A stretch of 64,000 nucleotides of DNA from Pseudomonas sp. RSB 5.4 (GCF_037126175.1 NZ_CP146986.1:3190501-3254500); one strand, 5' to 3'; counted from the first letter of the stretch, positions 1-9,181 are shown. Program-made: numbers and translations. Notes: generated by a model not told the origin, from the sequence alone.

Positions 1-203
1 TCGGCGATGTCGTTGCCGGCGGTGAAGCACTCGGCGCTGCCGGTGATCAGCACGGCGTTGATTTCAGGATCGCTGTCGGCCTGCCTCAAGGCCTCGGCGA
101 GGCGACTGTACATCGCGCGGGTCAGGGCGTTTTTCTTGTCCGGGCGGTTGAGGCGCAGGGTGAGCAAACCGCGTTCGCGTTCCAGCAGGATGGCTTCGGT
201 CAT
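1..203 (-). CDS. Enoyl-CoA hydratase/isomerase family protein (N-terminal part, cut by window edge)
   Basis: Only the first 67 codons are in the window. The visible protein starts MTEAILLERERGLLTLRLNR and continues with the crotonase-type N-terminal strand pattern and an N-x-P-x-K-x-N-A-L segment, then an I/VLITG..CFTAGND stretch that resembles the oxyanion-hole loop. Enoyl-CoA hydratases hydrate trans-2-enoyl-CoA in beta-oxidation or related CoA pathways in the cytoplasm; the exact substrate cannot be told from this fragment. It lies downstream of the ferredoxin reductase on the same strand, separated by a REP doublet. In P. aeruginosa an enoyl-CoA hydratase holds the same position next to a ferredoxin reductase, a GGDEF protein and a fumarase (recollection). 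Confidence 0.85.
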   Translation of the reverse strand, partial: MTEAILLERERGLLTLRLNRPDKKNALTRAMYSRLAEALRQADSDPEINAVLITGSAECFTAGNDIA

Positions 204-238
204 GGCGTGTCTCAACATGGCTGGTTACAAGGTTCATC

Positions 239-347
239 TGTGGCGAGGGAGCTTGTCGGATCGCCGCACCGTCCCGCTTGAGTGCGCAGCGCTCACAGGC
301 TTTTGGGGCCGCTGCGCGGCCTAGCGGGAGCAAGTTCCCTCGCCACA
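239..347. repeat. REP doublet, 'GGCGAGGGAGCTTGC' family (imperfect)
   Basis: Inverted arms TGTGGCGAGGGAGCTTG (left) and CAAGTTCCCTCGCCACA (right) flank about 75 bp. The left copy is altered after the arm, so the pair is less perfect than its relatives at 28991, 36491 and 49382. Confidence 0.8.
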
Positions 348-378
348 GAAGCGCCCTCAACCAGAGAAGGATCTGCGC

Positions 379-1314
379 TCAACCGCGGGCCAGAAACACA
401 TCCGCCAGCAGTTGATTACGCGGCAGTCCGGCCAGGTACAGACGTTTGGCAAAGGCGTCGACACTGGCGCTTGAGCCGCAGACTAAGGCCAGGGTCTGCC
501 GGGAAACAAGGCGCAGTTGCGCCAAAGCGGCGGCTGAGTCGGCCGCCGTCCACAGCTCGACGCTGAGGTTTTCGCGCTGCGCAGCAAGCGCCGCCAGGGG
601 TTTGGCCAGATAGTGCTCGCGCGCGTCATGGGCCAGGTGAATGACGCGGATGGCGCCTTGGTGATCCTGGCGCAAGGCTTCGCGCAGCACGCCGAACAAC
701 GGGCCCAGCCCGGTGCCGGCCGCCAGCAACCACAAGGGTCGGGTGTGCCAGTCCGGGTCGTAATGCAGCGCGCCACCGCGCAATTCGCCGAGGCGGATCG
801 GATCGCCGATCTGCAGGCGCCGCGCCGCATCGCTGAATTCGCCGGGCTGGCGGCAGTCGAGGTGAAATTCGAGAAAACGGTCTTCCTGCGGCAAGCTCGC
901 CAGCGAATACGGCCGGGCGATGTGGTTGATCCACAGCACCAGATGCTGCCCGGCGGCGTAGCGCAGCGGACGTTGCGGGGTCAGGCGCAAACGCAGGACG
1001 TTGTCGCTGAGCCAGTCCAGCGCCTCGACCACCGCCGGGCGCCCGTCGCTGATCGGGTCGAAGGTGTGCACCTCCAAGTTTTCCGTGACCTGACACTGAC
1101 AGGCCAGTCGCCAGCCCTCCTGACGCTGTTCGGCGCTCAGGGCATCCGGGCGGCTGTCGGCGGGCAAGCCGTTCACACACTGCACCAGGCAGGCATGGCA
1201 ACTGCCGGCGCGGCAGCTGTAAGGCACCACGACGCCGTTCTGGTTAAGGGCGTCGAGCAGATTGCTGCCCGCCGCCACCGACCATTGCCGGTCACCAACC
1301 CGAAGTTCAGGCAT
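379..1314 (-). CDS. 2Fe-2S ferredoxin / FAD-NAD(P) reductase fusion protein
   Basis: A 311-residue iron-sulfur flavoprotein. Residues about 1-90 are a plant-type 2Fe-2S ferredoxin domain with the ligand pattern C-R-A-G-S-C-H-A-C and a later C-x-C. Residues about 95-310 are a ferredoxin-NADP reductase-type module with an FAD-binding R-P-Y-S-L-A-S segment and a nucleotide-binding G-T-G-L-G-P segment. Such proteins move electrons from NAD(P)H to an oxygenase or reductase partner. The ATG at 1314 is chosen because the ferredoxin domain begins there; a longer frame to 1410 has no support. The start overlaps the end of the GGDEF gene by 8 bases, so the two are probably translationally coupled. No oxygenase partner is nearby and the substrate system is unknown. 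Confidence 0.85.
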   Translation of the reverse strand: MPELRVGDRQWSVAAGSNLLDALNQNGVVVPYSCRAGSCHACLVQCVNGLPADSRPDALSAEQRQEGWRLACQCQVTENLEVHTFDPISDGRPAVVEALDWLSDNVLRLRLTPQRPLRYAAGQHLVLWINHIARPYSLASLPQEDRFLEFHLDCRQPGEFSDAARRLQIGDPIRLGELRGGALHYDPDWHTRPLWLLAAGTGLGPLFGVLREALRQDHQGAIRVIHLAHDAREHYLAKPLAALAAQRENLSVELWTAADSAAALAQLRLVSRQTLALVCGSSASVDAFAKRLYLAGLPRNQLLADVFLARG

Positions 1315-2425
1315 CCACGTTCTCCCACGCCGCCGCACAGCGATTGCGCCCGTCGCGCTTGGCCCGGTACAGCGCCTGATCGGCACGCTGCAAGGCGTCG
1401 TCCAGATCATCGCCCAGTTCCAGCAGGGTCATGCCTGCCGACAGGCTGAGGTTACGCACGTTCAGGCCCACCAGTTCAACGTCGGTGAAAGCAATGCGCA
1501 GGCGTTCACAGCAAGCAGTCAAACGCTCGGCATCGCAGTCGGGCAGCAACACCACGAATTCCTCGCCACCGTAACGCGCCAGCACGTCGCCATCACGCAG
1601 ACAGGCACCCGCCACGCCGGCGAACGCCTGCAACACCTGATCGCCGGCGGCATGGCCGTGCAGGTCGTTGATGCGTTTGAAGTGGTCGAGGTCGATCAGC
1701 GCCAGACCATGCACCACGCCCGGCTCCATCTCATCCAGTTCACGTGACGCCAGGCGCAGAAAATGCCGGCGATTGAACAGTCCGGTCAGCTCGTCGGTGG
1801 CCACCAGATCTTCGAGCTGGCGCATCATCCCGCGCAGGGTGTCCTGATGCGCCTGCAAGGCAAACCGGCGCTGGCGCATGCGTTGCCGTGAAACCTGAAC
1901 GAAGCGTGCGTAAATCACCAGCCACGCCAGCACCATCGCCAGAATGCACACCTGCAACGCCGCCAGCGCCGGATCCGGCAGACGGAAGTGATAGCCATCC
2001 CAGAGGGTGATTGCACAGAAACTGAAGAACACCAGCAGCGCACAGCGAATGAACGCGCGCCGGGATAAATGGAACAGACCGAACAGCAGGATCAGCACGT
2101 AAAACACCAGAAACGCGCCGCGTGCTTCATCCAGGTGCGCGATCAGCCAGGTCTGCCAGCCGAGCCCGAGCAACACTTGCGCTTCCGTCATGCTCGGGTC
2201 GGAAAAGCGCTGGTTGCGCCCGGACCAGAACAGCGCAAACAGCGTGGCCTGGCAGATGACCACCAACGCGCTGCCGATGGCCACGCTGTTCAACGATTGC
2301 GGGTAATGCCCGGTAAAAAACGCCAGCCACAGCAGCAGCAAAGCCAATCCGTAAGTGGCGGCCGCGAGGGCAAAGCGCTTGAGCAAAAGGCGTTGAATGG
2401 CGTTATGGGTCAATCGTTGACTCAC
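1307..2425 (-). CDS. Membrane-bound GGDEF diguanylate cyclase (SadC-position homologue)
   Basis: A 372-residue protein with about five hydrophobic segments in residues 15-175, a short linker, and a complete GGDEF domain from about 210. The active-site motif is GGEEF at 286-290, DELTGLFNRR is at 211-220, and an RxxD inhibitory site (RDGD, 277-280) lies five residues before GGEEF, so the enzyme should make cyclic di-GMP and be product-inhibited. Translation begins at a GTG; no Shine-Dalgarno is visible and no upstream start exists before an in-frame stop. It is divergent from the class I fumarase and overlaps the ferredoxin reductase. P. aeruginosa SadC has the same neighbours by recollection but is longer, so SadC orthology is inferred from context rather than length. 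Confidence 0.88.
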   Translation of the reverse strand: MSQRLTHNAIQRLLLKRFALAAATYGLALLLLWLAFFTGHYPQSLNSVAIGSALVVICQATLFALFWSGRNQRFSDPSMTEAQVLLGLGWQTWLIAHLDEARGAFLVFYVLILLFGLFHLSRRAFIRCALLVFFSFCAITLWDGYHFRLPDPALAALQVCILAMVLAWLVIYARFVQVSRQRMRQRRFALQAHQDTLRGMMRQLEDLVATDELTGLFNRRHFLRLASRELDEMEPGVVHGLALIDLDHFKRINDLHGHAAGDQVLQAFAGVAGACLRDGDVLARYGGEEFVVLLPDCDAERLTACCERLRIAFTDVELVGLNVRNLSLSAGMTLLELGDDLDDALQRADQALYRAKRDGRNRCAAAWENVDA

Positions 2426-2934
2426 CGTGCGATAGGAGGCTGACCGAGTGTCCTACTCTACAGACCGGATGCCACTTTAGAGGGGCGGTCGATAAATGAC
2501 CACCGATTTTCGGGCTCGAAAATTGACGTCAAAAGTGTGGCCTCAAAAGCCCCTCACCCTAGCCCTCTCCCCGAGGGAGAGGGAACTGACCGCATTGTTT
2601 ATTTGAGATACGCCGACCTGATACATCATGCCGAACTCAGGTTTTGAATTCGCCACAAATCGGCTCCCTTCCCCCCTCTCCCCCTTGGGGGAGAGGGCTG
2701 GGGTGAGGGGGTGGGTATTGAAGTGCAAACCCGATGTTCGATATTCGCCCAACCATGCGACCAACGAATGACTGCCGGCGCGTGTATGCCCGGAAGAGGC
2801 GCGGTATACTGCCGCGCCTTTTTAGCGTCGCGCCAGCAGCCCCGGCGTGCCTTGAAAGGTGCTTGCGACCGACCGATGCACCCAAGCCGCAGGCACCTTA
2901 TTGAATGTTCCCGTCTTTTAGAGGAGCGCGACTC
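2426..2934. other. Divergent promoter region between the GGDEF protein and fumarase
   Basis: About 500 bases without a gene. It holds a small stem (ATTTTCG/CGAAAAT, 2506-2523), a perfect TTGACGTCAA palindrome at 2523-2532, the repeat pair at 2550-2710, and the promoter and leader of the fumarase gene. Open frames here are made of the repeat itself and are not genes. Confidence 0.6.
2550..2710. repeat. Inverted pair of 'CCCTCACCC..CCCTCTCCC' elements
   Basis: The left copy (2550-2583) reads CCCCTCACCCTAGCCCTCTC followed by a GAGGGAGAGGG palindrome arm. The right copy (2672-2710) is the inverted counterpart ending GAGAGGGCTGGGGTGAGGGG. Each copy is itself a hairpin, and about 90 bp lie between them. 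This widespread bacterial repeat gives spurious proteins reading LTPALSPKGERG. Confidence 0.8.
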
Positions 2935-4458
2935 ATGACCGTGATCAAGCAAGACGACCTGATTCAGAGCGTTGCCGACGCCCTGCAGTTCATTTCCTAT
3001 TACCACCCCGTGGATTTCATCCAGGCGATGCACGAAGCCTACCTGCGCGAAGAATCGCCAGCGGCCCGTGATTCGATCGCGCAGATCCTGATCAACTCGC
3101 GCATGTGCGCCACCGGCCACCGGCCGATCTGCCAGGACACCGGCATCGTCACCGTGTTCGTGCGGGTGGGCATGGACGTACGTTGGGATGGCGCGACCAT
3201 GAGCCTGGACGACATGATCAACGAAGGCGTGCGCCGCGCCTACAACCTGCCGGAAAACGTTCTGCGTGCCTCGATCCTCGCCGACCCGGCGGGCGCTCGC
3301 AAAAACACCAAGGACAACACCCCGGCAGTCATCCACTACTCCATCGTCCCGGGCAACACCGTGGAAGTGGACGTGGCGGCCAAGGGCGGCGGTTCCGAGA
3401 ACAAGTCGAAAATGGCCATGCTCAACCCGTCCGACTCGATCGTTGACTGGGTGCTGAAGACCGTTCCGACCATGGGCGCCGGCTGGTGCCCACCGGGCAT
3501 GCTGGGCATCGGCATCGGCGGCACCGCCGAGAAAGCCGCGGTGATGGCCAAGGAAGTGTTGATGGAATCCATCGACATTCACGAACTGAAAGCCCGTGGC
3601 CCGCAGAACCGCATCGAAGAGATCCGTCTCGAGCTGTTCGAGAAGGTCAACCAGTTGGGCATCGGCGCCCAGGGCCTCGGTGGCCTGACCACCGTGCTCG
3701 ACGTGAAGATCATGGACTACCCGACCCACGCCGCCTCGCTGCCGGTGTGCATGATCCCGAACTGCGCCGCCACCCGTCACGCGCACTTCGTGCTCGACGG
3801 TTCCGGCCCGGCATCGCTGGAAGCGCCATCGCTGGACGCCTACCCGGAAATCGTCTGGGAAGCCGGCCCGTCGGCCCGTCGCGTCAACCTCGACACCCTG
3901 ACCCCGGAAGAAGTGCAGAGCTGGAAGCCGGGCGAAACCGTCCTGCTCAACGGCAAGATGCTCACCGGTCGCGACGCGGCGCACAAGCGCATGGTCGAGA
4001 TGCTGAACAAGGGTGAAACCCTGCCGGTGGATCTCAAGGGTCGCTTCATCTACTACGTCGGCCCGGTTGATCCGGTCGGTGACGAAGTGGTTGGCCCGGC
4101 AGGTCCGACCACCGCGACGCGGATGGACAAGTTCACCCGTCAGATCCTTGAGCAGACCGGCCTGCTGGGCATGATCGGCAAATCCGAGCGTGGCCCGACC
4201 GCGATCGAAGCGATCAAGGACAACAAGGCCGTGTACCTGATGGCCGTGGGCGGCGCCGCTTACCTGGTGGCCCAGGCGATCAAGAAGTCCAAGGTGCTGG
4301 CCTTCGCCGAACTGGGCATGGAAGCGATCTACGAGTTCGAGGTCAAGGACATGCCAGTCACCGTCGCGGTGGACAGCAACGGTGAGTCGGTTCACATCAC
4401 CGGCCCGGCGATCTGGCAACAGAAGATCGCCGAAAGCCTGGCGGTAGAAGTGCAGTAA
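2935..4458 (+). CDS. fumA: Fumarate hydratase, class I (iron-sulfur dependent)
   Basis: A 507-residue class I fumarase, which interconverts fumarate and malate in the TCA cycle using an oxygen-sensitive 4Fe-4S cluster. The alpha domain fills the first ~300 residues, with conserved cluster cysteines visible in C-Q-D-T-G (about 65) and N-C-A-A-T-R-H (about 280); the beta domain (about 330-507) contains G-P-T-T-A-T-R-M-D and the E-R-G-P-T region. Length fits the single-chain FumA/FumB type. The ATG at 2935 follows a GAGGAG-like ribosome site (2921-2927); a start 30 bases earlier has none. A strong terminator follows the stop codon. The gene stands alone, divergent from the GGDEF gene. Confidence 0.95.
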   Translation: MTVIKQDDLIQSVADALQFISYYHPVDFIQAMHEAYLREESPAARDSIAQILINSRMCATGHRPICQDTGIVTVFVRVGMDVRWDGATMSLDDMINEGVRRAYNLPENVLRASILADPAGARKNTKDNTPAVIHYSIVPGNTVEVDVAAKGGGSENKSKMAMLNPSDSIVDWVLKTVPTMGAGWCPPGMLGIGIGGTAEKAAVMAKEVLMESIDIHELKARGPQNRIEEIRLELFEKVNQLGIGAQGLGGLTTVLDVKIMDYPTHAASLPVCMIPNCAATRHAHFVLDGSGPASLEAPSLDAYPEIVWEAGPSARRVNLDTLTPEEVQSWKPGETVLLNGKMLTGRDAAHKRMVEMLNKGETLPVDLKGRFIYYVGPVDPVGDEVVGPAGPTTATRMDKFTRQILEQTGLLGMIGKSERGPTAIEAIKDNKAVYLMAVGGAAYLVAQAIKKSKVLAFAELGMEAIYEFEVKDMPVTVAVDSNGESVHITGPAIWQQKIAESLAVEVQ

Positions 4459-4479
4459 GCGTTTCGCAGCCGTAAACAA

Positions 4480-4513
4480 GGCCGGCCCGTCATACGACGG
4501 GCCGGCCTTTTTT
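4480..4513 (+). terminator. Rho-independent terminator of fumA
   Basis: A 12-bp GC-rich perfect stem (GGCCGGCCCGTC / GACGGGCCGGCC) with an ATAC loop and a run of six T, 22 bases after the fumA stop. Confidence 0.95.
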
Positions 4514-4561
4514 GTGCGCGCATGCCCGTGTGGCCGCCCTGCACATTAATGGCTATTTGGC

Positions 4562-4581
4562 ACCTGTCAGATCTGACAGGT
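4562..4581 (+). promoter_or_regulatory. Perfect 20-bp palindrome resembling a lux/las box, upstream of the Tc genes
   Basis: ACCTGTCAGATCTGACAGGT is a perfect 10+10 palindrome centred about 65 bases before the TcB start. From memory it matches the lasB OP1 las box (ACCTGCCAGTTCTGGCAGGT) at 17 of 20 positions and the Vibrio lux box at 16 of 20. A weak -35-like TTACGA at 4581-4586 and -10-like TAGCGT at 4603-4608, 16 bases apart, would place the palindrome just before and against the -35, as in class II LuxR activation. No luxI or luxR gene is in the window. That a LuxR-type protein binds here is an inference. Confidence 0.65.
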
Positions 4582-4636
4582 TACGAAATGTCCACTTGTT
4601 GGTAGCGTCTGGCCACGCACGTGCTTCGCGTGTGCA

Positions 4637-7600
4637 ATGGATCCGACCATGGCTGATCAAGAGCTGAGTATCATCACCCCGTCCATCGCCAGCAGTGCGT
4701 CGATCACCATGATCGGCAAAAGCTGGGGGGCGGTTGGCGCCACTGGCGCGGCTTCCTTTGAACTGCCACTGCCGCTGTCCTCCGGTCGTGGCTGGGACCC
4801 ACGGCTGTTACTGAGTTACAGCAATCAGGCCGGCAACGGGCCGTTCGGCATCGGCTGGAGTCTGGGTATTGGTCAGATCAGCCGTCGTACCGCAAAAGGG
4901 GTACCGCGTTATAGCGATCTCGATGAAATCATCGGTGACGATGGTGAGGTGTGGCTGCCGGAACTCAACGATGACGGCACACTAAAGTCGCGCCTTGAAA
5001 ATTCCTACAACGGAATTGAAATCGGCTATCACAACGTGGTGCGTTACTGGTCGCGGGTCGAACGTGACTTTGCGCTCCGCGAGCGCTGGCAACGTGCGAC
5101 AAAAACGGCAGCCGAGCCACCCTTCTGGCTGATCCACGGCGCAGACGGCTCATTGCAGGTGTACGGCAAGACCAGCGCCTCGCGCCGCGCCGATCCGGAC
5201 GATCCACTACGCGTCGGCAGCTGGCTGCTATGCGAGAGCATGAACCCGCATGGCGAGCATATTTGCTTCGATTACCTGGCCGATGATCAGGACCCCGACC
5301 CGATTCACGATTATCGCGCTCAGCGCTACTTGCGCGCGGTGTTCTATGGCAACGTCACTGCCAGCCAGCATTTGTATAGTTGGACCGTGGATGATCCGGC
5401 CGAACTGGATTGGCATTTCCACCTGGTGTTCGACTACGGCGAGCGCACCCGCTCACTGACAGAGGCTCCGGTGTACGGTGGCGACAGTCTGGCAGTCTGG
5501 GATAAACGTCGGGATCCGTTCTCCACCTTCGGGCAGGGTTTCGAGCTGGGCACACGGCGCCTTTGCCGACAAATCCTGATGTTCCACAACTTCTCGCGAC
5601 CTGTCGGTGAGGAGCCGCTGCTGGTGCAGCGGCTGCTGCTGGAATACCCGTTGCCCTCTGATCCGTGGACTTACAACCGGATCACCGCCGCTCATTATCA
5701 GGCCTTCGATGCCAGCGGCGCGCTGGAGACGACACCGCCGGTGGAGTTTGATTACTCGCCCTTCGAGATCAACAAAGCCCCGACCCGGATGTTCGCCGAA
5801 GACAACATGCCGGGTATTGAGGATGGGCAGTTTTATCAGTGCGTGGATCTGTACGGCGAAGGTGTACCGGGTTTTCTCTGCCGCGACGATCAGTGGTGGT
5901 ATTACCGCGAACCGCGACGTGCAACGTCTGGACCAGACGCCATCACCTATGCGACCTGGAATGAACTGGAACGGATCCCGATGGCCAGGCGCGACGCCGC
6001 CGCCCAGCAGATCTTGCTCGACCTGATCGGCAACGGGCGGCTGGACTGGATCGTTGCCCAACCGGGCAGCAGCGGGTATCGCACGTTGAATGCCGACCGC
6101 AGTTGGGCACCGTTCATCGAGTTTGCCGGTATGCCGCTGGAGTTTTTCAACACTCTTTCGCAGCTCGGTGACCTGGTCGGTGATGGCCTCAACTCGCTGG
6201 CACTGATCGGTCCGCGCGCGGTGCGCTTGTATGCCAATCGACGGGAGCAGGGTTTTTCCAGCGCCGAAGAGGTGCCTCGCAAAGTCGATGAGGACAGTTT
6301 GCCGCTGTTCGGCAACGCGCCCACAGAACTGGTGCTTTTGGGCAACATGCTCGGCAGTGACATGAGCGAGCTGTGCCGGATCCGCCACAACGAAATCAAA
6401 TGCTGGCCCAATCTGGGGCATGGCAAATTCGGCGAAGGCCGGATGATCAGTGCCCTGCCCTTCCTGTATGACGAATTCAACGTCGAGCAAGTGCGAATCG
6501 CCGACATCGACGGCTCTGGTGCGCCGGCCCTGTTTTATCTGAAAAGCGCCGGCTTCGAGATCTACCTCAATCGTGGCGGCAATGGCCTGGAACAAACGCC
6601 GGTCTTCGTGCCGTGGCCGGAAGGCGTGAGCTACGACCGCCTGTGTCAGGTCAGTTTCGCCGACCTGCAAGGCCTGGGTTGTGCCAGCCTGATCCTGACG
6701 GTGCCGCACATGAACCCGCAGCACTGGCGCTACGACTTTGTCGCGGCCAAGCCTTACTTGCTGACCGCTACCAACAACAACATGGGCTGCGCCACGCAGG
6801 TGGTCTACCGCAGCTCAGCCCAGGAGTGGCTGGACGAAAAACAGCAGTGGCTTACCGACCATCCCGACCAAACGCCGGTGTGCCATCTACCGTTCGCGGT
6901 TCAAGTCGTCAGCCGGCAACGCCAGCTGGATGAAATTACCGGTAATTGCCTGACGCAATCATGCCTCTATCGCGAAGGCGTCTACGACAGCATCGAGCGT
7001 GAATTTCGGGGCTTCGGTTACCGGGAACAGACCGACAGCGAACGTGCCACAGGCGATGAAGAACTCGGGTTCACAGCACCGGTGCGCATCTGTACCTGGT
7101 ACCTGACCGGGCAGGCGATGGACCGGCCAAGACACGGCTACTTCAACGGTGACAGTGAGGCCGCTGACCTGCGACCAACAGTCTTCAGCCGCTATCACGA
7201 CAGTGATGAATACGATGAACCGGTCACGCCAGACGACGAAGACGTACGCTATAAAATCGCACGCGCGCTGGTCGGTGCCGTCGCCCGCATCGAAACCTGG
7301 ACCGGTACTGACGAGCCAGCCAATGCACGGCTCTACGCCGTAGAAGAATTTCGTTACCTGGTGCGTAATGTCCAGCCCGCCGACTTGCGAGAGCCGGCAG
7401 GCGTGCTGCTGGTACAGCCCCTGGAAAAAATCAGCTATCAGTACGATGGTTTCATTGACGACCCGTTATGCCGCCATGAAGTCTTGATCAACAGCAGCAA
7501 ATACGGCCACGCCACGCACAGCCTGACCATCAGCTATGCGCGACGGCGTCTGCCCGGCGATCCACCGCCCTTCAGCGACCCGGACGAGCAACAGTGGTGG

Positions 7601-9181
7601 CAGGACGCGCATGATCCGGCGCAGCAGTTTTTTTATCTCAACGAAACGCGCGCGAATGCGATTGATCTGGACGAGAAGCTCTATGAATGGCGACTGGGCC
7701 TGCCTTGGCAGCAGCGCAGCAACGCGCTGGTAATGCCCAAAGGTGATCTGCCATCGGGCCTCAGTCCGCAACAGGTGACATGGGATTTACTCAAGGAACA
7801 TGTTCGCTCGCCCGAGTGGAACGCCCTCCGGGTGCTGACCGGGCAAACCGTACAGCGCTATTACAAAACGATAGATGGCAGCTTGTTGCCCGACGGCTCA
7901 GCCGACTTCGAAGCGCTGACCGCGCCGATGGAACTGGCGCAGTTTGACCAGACTGCCCTTGCCGCCTACGACGTTCTGCCGCCCCCGTTCGATATCCTGC
8001 AGGAGCTGGCGCAAATCGGTTACACACCGATGCCGCTGCTGTTCGAAGACACGGCGGTAAACGCGGACGCAGAAAGCCTCTGGTCCGCGCATTACAACTA
8101 CGCGAAATACGCCGCTGCCAAGGAATTCTTCCGGGTACTTGAATACCGCGAAACCCTGAGCCACGGCTGGACCAAGGCGCAGTACGACGAGTATCGCCTG
8201 CTGATCATCAGCGTCGAACTGCCGGATGGCTGCATCACCCGCTGCGAATACGACTACCACGCCCTGCAGCCGGTGCGCATCATTGATGCCAACGAGAACA
8301 TTCAGGAAGCGCTTTACGAACCTTCCGGCCAACCGTTGGCGACCAGTTTCCACGGCACCGAAAACGCTGTCGCCGCCGGTTTCCGCCCGCTCAGCGAATA
8401 CGTGCGCCCGGTAGATCCAGGTCCGGATGCTGCCATTGCCGACCCGCAAGCAGCCGTGCAAAAAGCTGCCAGTACCTTGCGCAAGAATTTGTTCAGCTGG
8501 ATGGGACAGTTGCCTGCGGCGGTCAATGCGACGCCGCAGCTGCTTGACCAATGGCTGGCCAGCGGCGATGTGTTGCCGAGCCTGCACATTCGCACCAGCG
8601 CACGCCGAAGGCTGGCGCAGTTGACGTCGCCGACTCCCGCCGAACAGGCACTGCGCGAACTCATCGGCATGATTGCGCGCATACCGGTGCACAGCGTGGT
8701 GCTTAGCGCCGACCGCTACCCCGATGACTCCGTGGCAGCCCAAGTGCAGATCATCATCAGCTACGTGGACGGCTTTGGCCGAGCGTTGCAAACCCTGCAA
8801 CGGGTCGAGCCCGGAATCGCCTATGCGGTGGCTGCCGATGGGTCGCTGATCGTTGATCGCGGGCAGTTGCGCGAGGAGCACGCCGCGTCGCGCTGGCGAG
8901 TCAGTGCACGGGTCGAATACAACAACAAGGGGCTGGCGGTACGGCAGTTCCGGCCGTTTTTTGCCGACACCCATGGCTACGTCAATGATCAATCCCTGCG
9001 ACGGTACGGTTACTTCGATCAACTGTTCTATGACCCGCTCGGGCGTCCGGTCAAGCTGATCAACGCCAAGGGCTATTTTTCTCTCGAGGGCTACCATCCG
9101 TGGTATCAGACCAAACATGATTTCAACGACACCGACGAATCCGCTGAGCCGGAATCGACATCACCATGGACGCTGCACTGA
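4637..9181 (+). CDS. TcB-type insecticidal toxin complex subunit (SpvB / TcdB family)
   Basis: A 1514-residue protein of the size of TcdB2-like TcB subunits (about 1470-1500). The N-terminal ~340 residues are an SpvB domain: S-I-T-P-S-I-A, then G-A-A-S-F-E-L-P-L-P and the S-Y-S-N-Q-A-G-N-G-P-F-G-I-G-W-S-L signature. A middle FG-GAP-like propeller part contains A-D-I-D-G-S-G-A-P-A-L near residue 621, and TcdB middle domains follow; the C-terminal third has RHS-like YD repeats. In Tc toxins TcB and TcC together form a hollow cocoon that holds the toxic TcC tail, and a propeller in TcB docks onto the TcA injector. No signal peptide is seen, as usual for Tc proteins. ATG 4649 is an alternative start; neither start has a strong ribosome site. 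The stop overlaps the TcC1 start as TGATG. Confidence 0.9.
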   Translation: MDPTMADQELSIITPSIASSASITMIGKSWGAVGATGAASFELPLPLSSGRGWDPRLLLSYSNQAGNGPFGIGWSLGIGQISRRTAKGVPRYSDLDEIIGDDGEVWLPELNDDGTLKSRLENSYNGIEIGYHNVVRYWSRVERDFALRERWQRATKTAAEPPFWLIHGADGSLQVYGKTSASRRADPDDPLRVGSWLLCESMNPHGEHICFDYLADDQDPDPIHDYRAQRYLRAVFYGNVTASQHLYSWTVDDPAELDWHFHLVFDYGERTRSLTEAPVYGGDSLAVWDKRRDPFSTFGQGFELGTRRLCRQILMFHNFSRPVGEEPLLVQRLLLEYPLPSDPWTYNRITAAHYQAFDASGALETTPPVEFDYSPFEINKAPTRMFAEDNMPGIEDGQFYQCVDLYGEGVPGFLCRDDQWWYYREPRRATSGPDAITYATWNELERIPMARRDAAAQQILLDLIGNGRLDWIVAQPGSSGYRTLNADRSWAPFIEFAGMPLEFFNTLSQLGDLVGDGLNSLALIGPRAVRLYANRREQGFSSAEEVPRKVDEDSLPLFGNAPTELVLLGNMLGSDMSELCRIRHNEIKCWPNLGHGKFGEGRMISALPFLYDEFNVEQVRIADIDGSGAPALFYLKSAGFEIYLNRGGNGLEQTPVFVPWPEGVSYDRLCQVSFADLQGLGCASLILTVPHMNPQHWRYDFVAAKPYLLTATNNNMGCATQVVYRSSAQEWLDEKQQWLTDHPDQTPVCHLPFAVQVVSRQRQLDEITGNCLTQSCLYREGVYDSIEREFRGFGYREQTDSERATGDEELGFTAPVRICTWYLTGQAMDRPRHGYFNGDSEAADLRPTVFSRYHDSDEYDEPVTPDDEDVRYKIARALVGAVARIETWTGTDEPANARLYAVEEFRYLVRNVQPADLREPAGVLLVQPLEKISYQYDGFIDDPLCRHEVLINSSKYGHATHSLTISYARRRLPGDPPPFSDPDEQQWWQDAHDPAQQFFYLNETRANAIDLDEKLYEWRLGLPWQQRSNALVMPKGDLPSGLSPQQVTWDLLKEHVRSPEWNALRVLTGQTVQRYYKTIDGSLLPDGSADFEALTAPMELAQFDQTALAAYDVLPPPFDILQELAQIGYTPMPLLFEDTAVNADAESLWSAHYNYAKYAAAKEFFRVLEYRETLSHGWTKAQYDEYRLLIISVELPDGCITRCEYDYHALQPVRIIDANENIQEALYEPSGQPLATSFHGTENAVAAGFRPLSEYVRPVDPGPDAAIADPQAAVQKAASTLRKNLFSWMGQLPAAVNATPQLLDQWLASGDVLPSLHIRTSARRRLAQLTSPTPAEQALRELIGMIARIPVHSVVLSADRYPDDSVAAQVQIIISYVDGFGRALQTLQRVEPGIAYAVAADGSLIVDRGQLREEHAASRWRVSARVEYNNKGLAVRQFRPFFADTHGYVNDQSLRRYGYFDQLFYDPLGRPVKLINAKGYFSLEGYHPWYQTKHDFNDTDESAEPESTSPWTLH

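Noticed and set aside
2489..2502. GTCGATAAATGACC as a FleQ box before the GGDEF gene
   Set aside because: It lacks one base of the recalled FleQ consensus spacing (GTCAATAAATTGAC type), so support is too weak.
2543..2885. Small proteins reading LTPALSPKGERG or PSPLPQGGEGG
   Set aside because: These come from translating the CCCTCACCC repeat and are well-known artefacts.
2626..4479. 617-codon open frame on the minus strand across fumA
   Set aside because: It is an antisense shadow of the fumarase gene; its protein is His/Arg-rich without domains and its 3' part runs through the repeat pair.
4555..4572. TTTGGCACCTGTCAGATC as a sigma-54 promoter for TcB
   Set aside because: The -24 GGCAC is present, but the -12 position holds AGAT instead of TTGC; the sequence is better explained by the lux-like palindrome.
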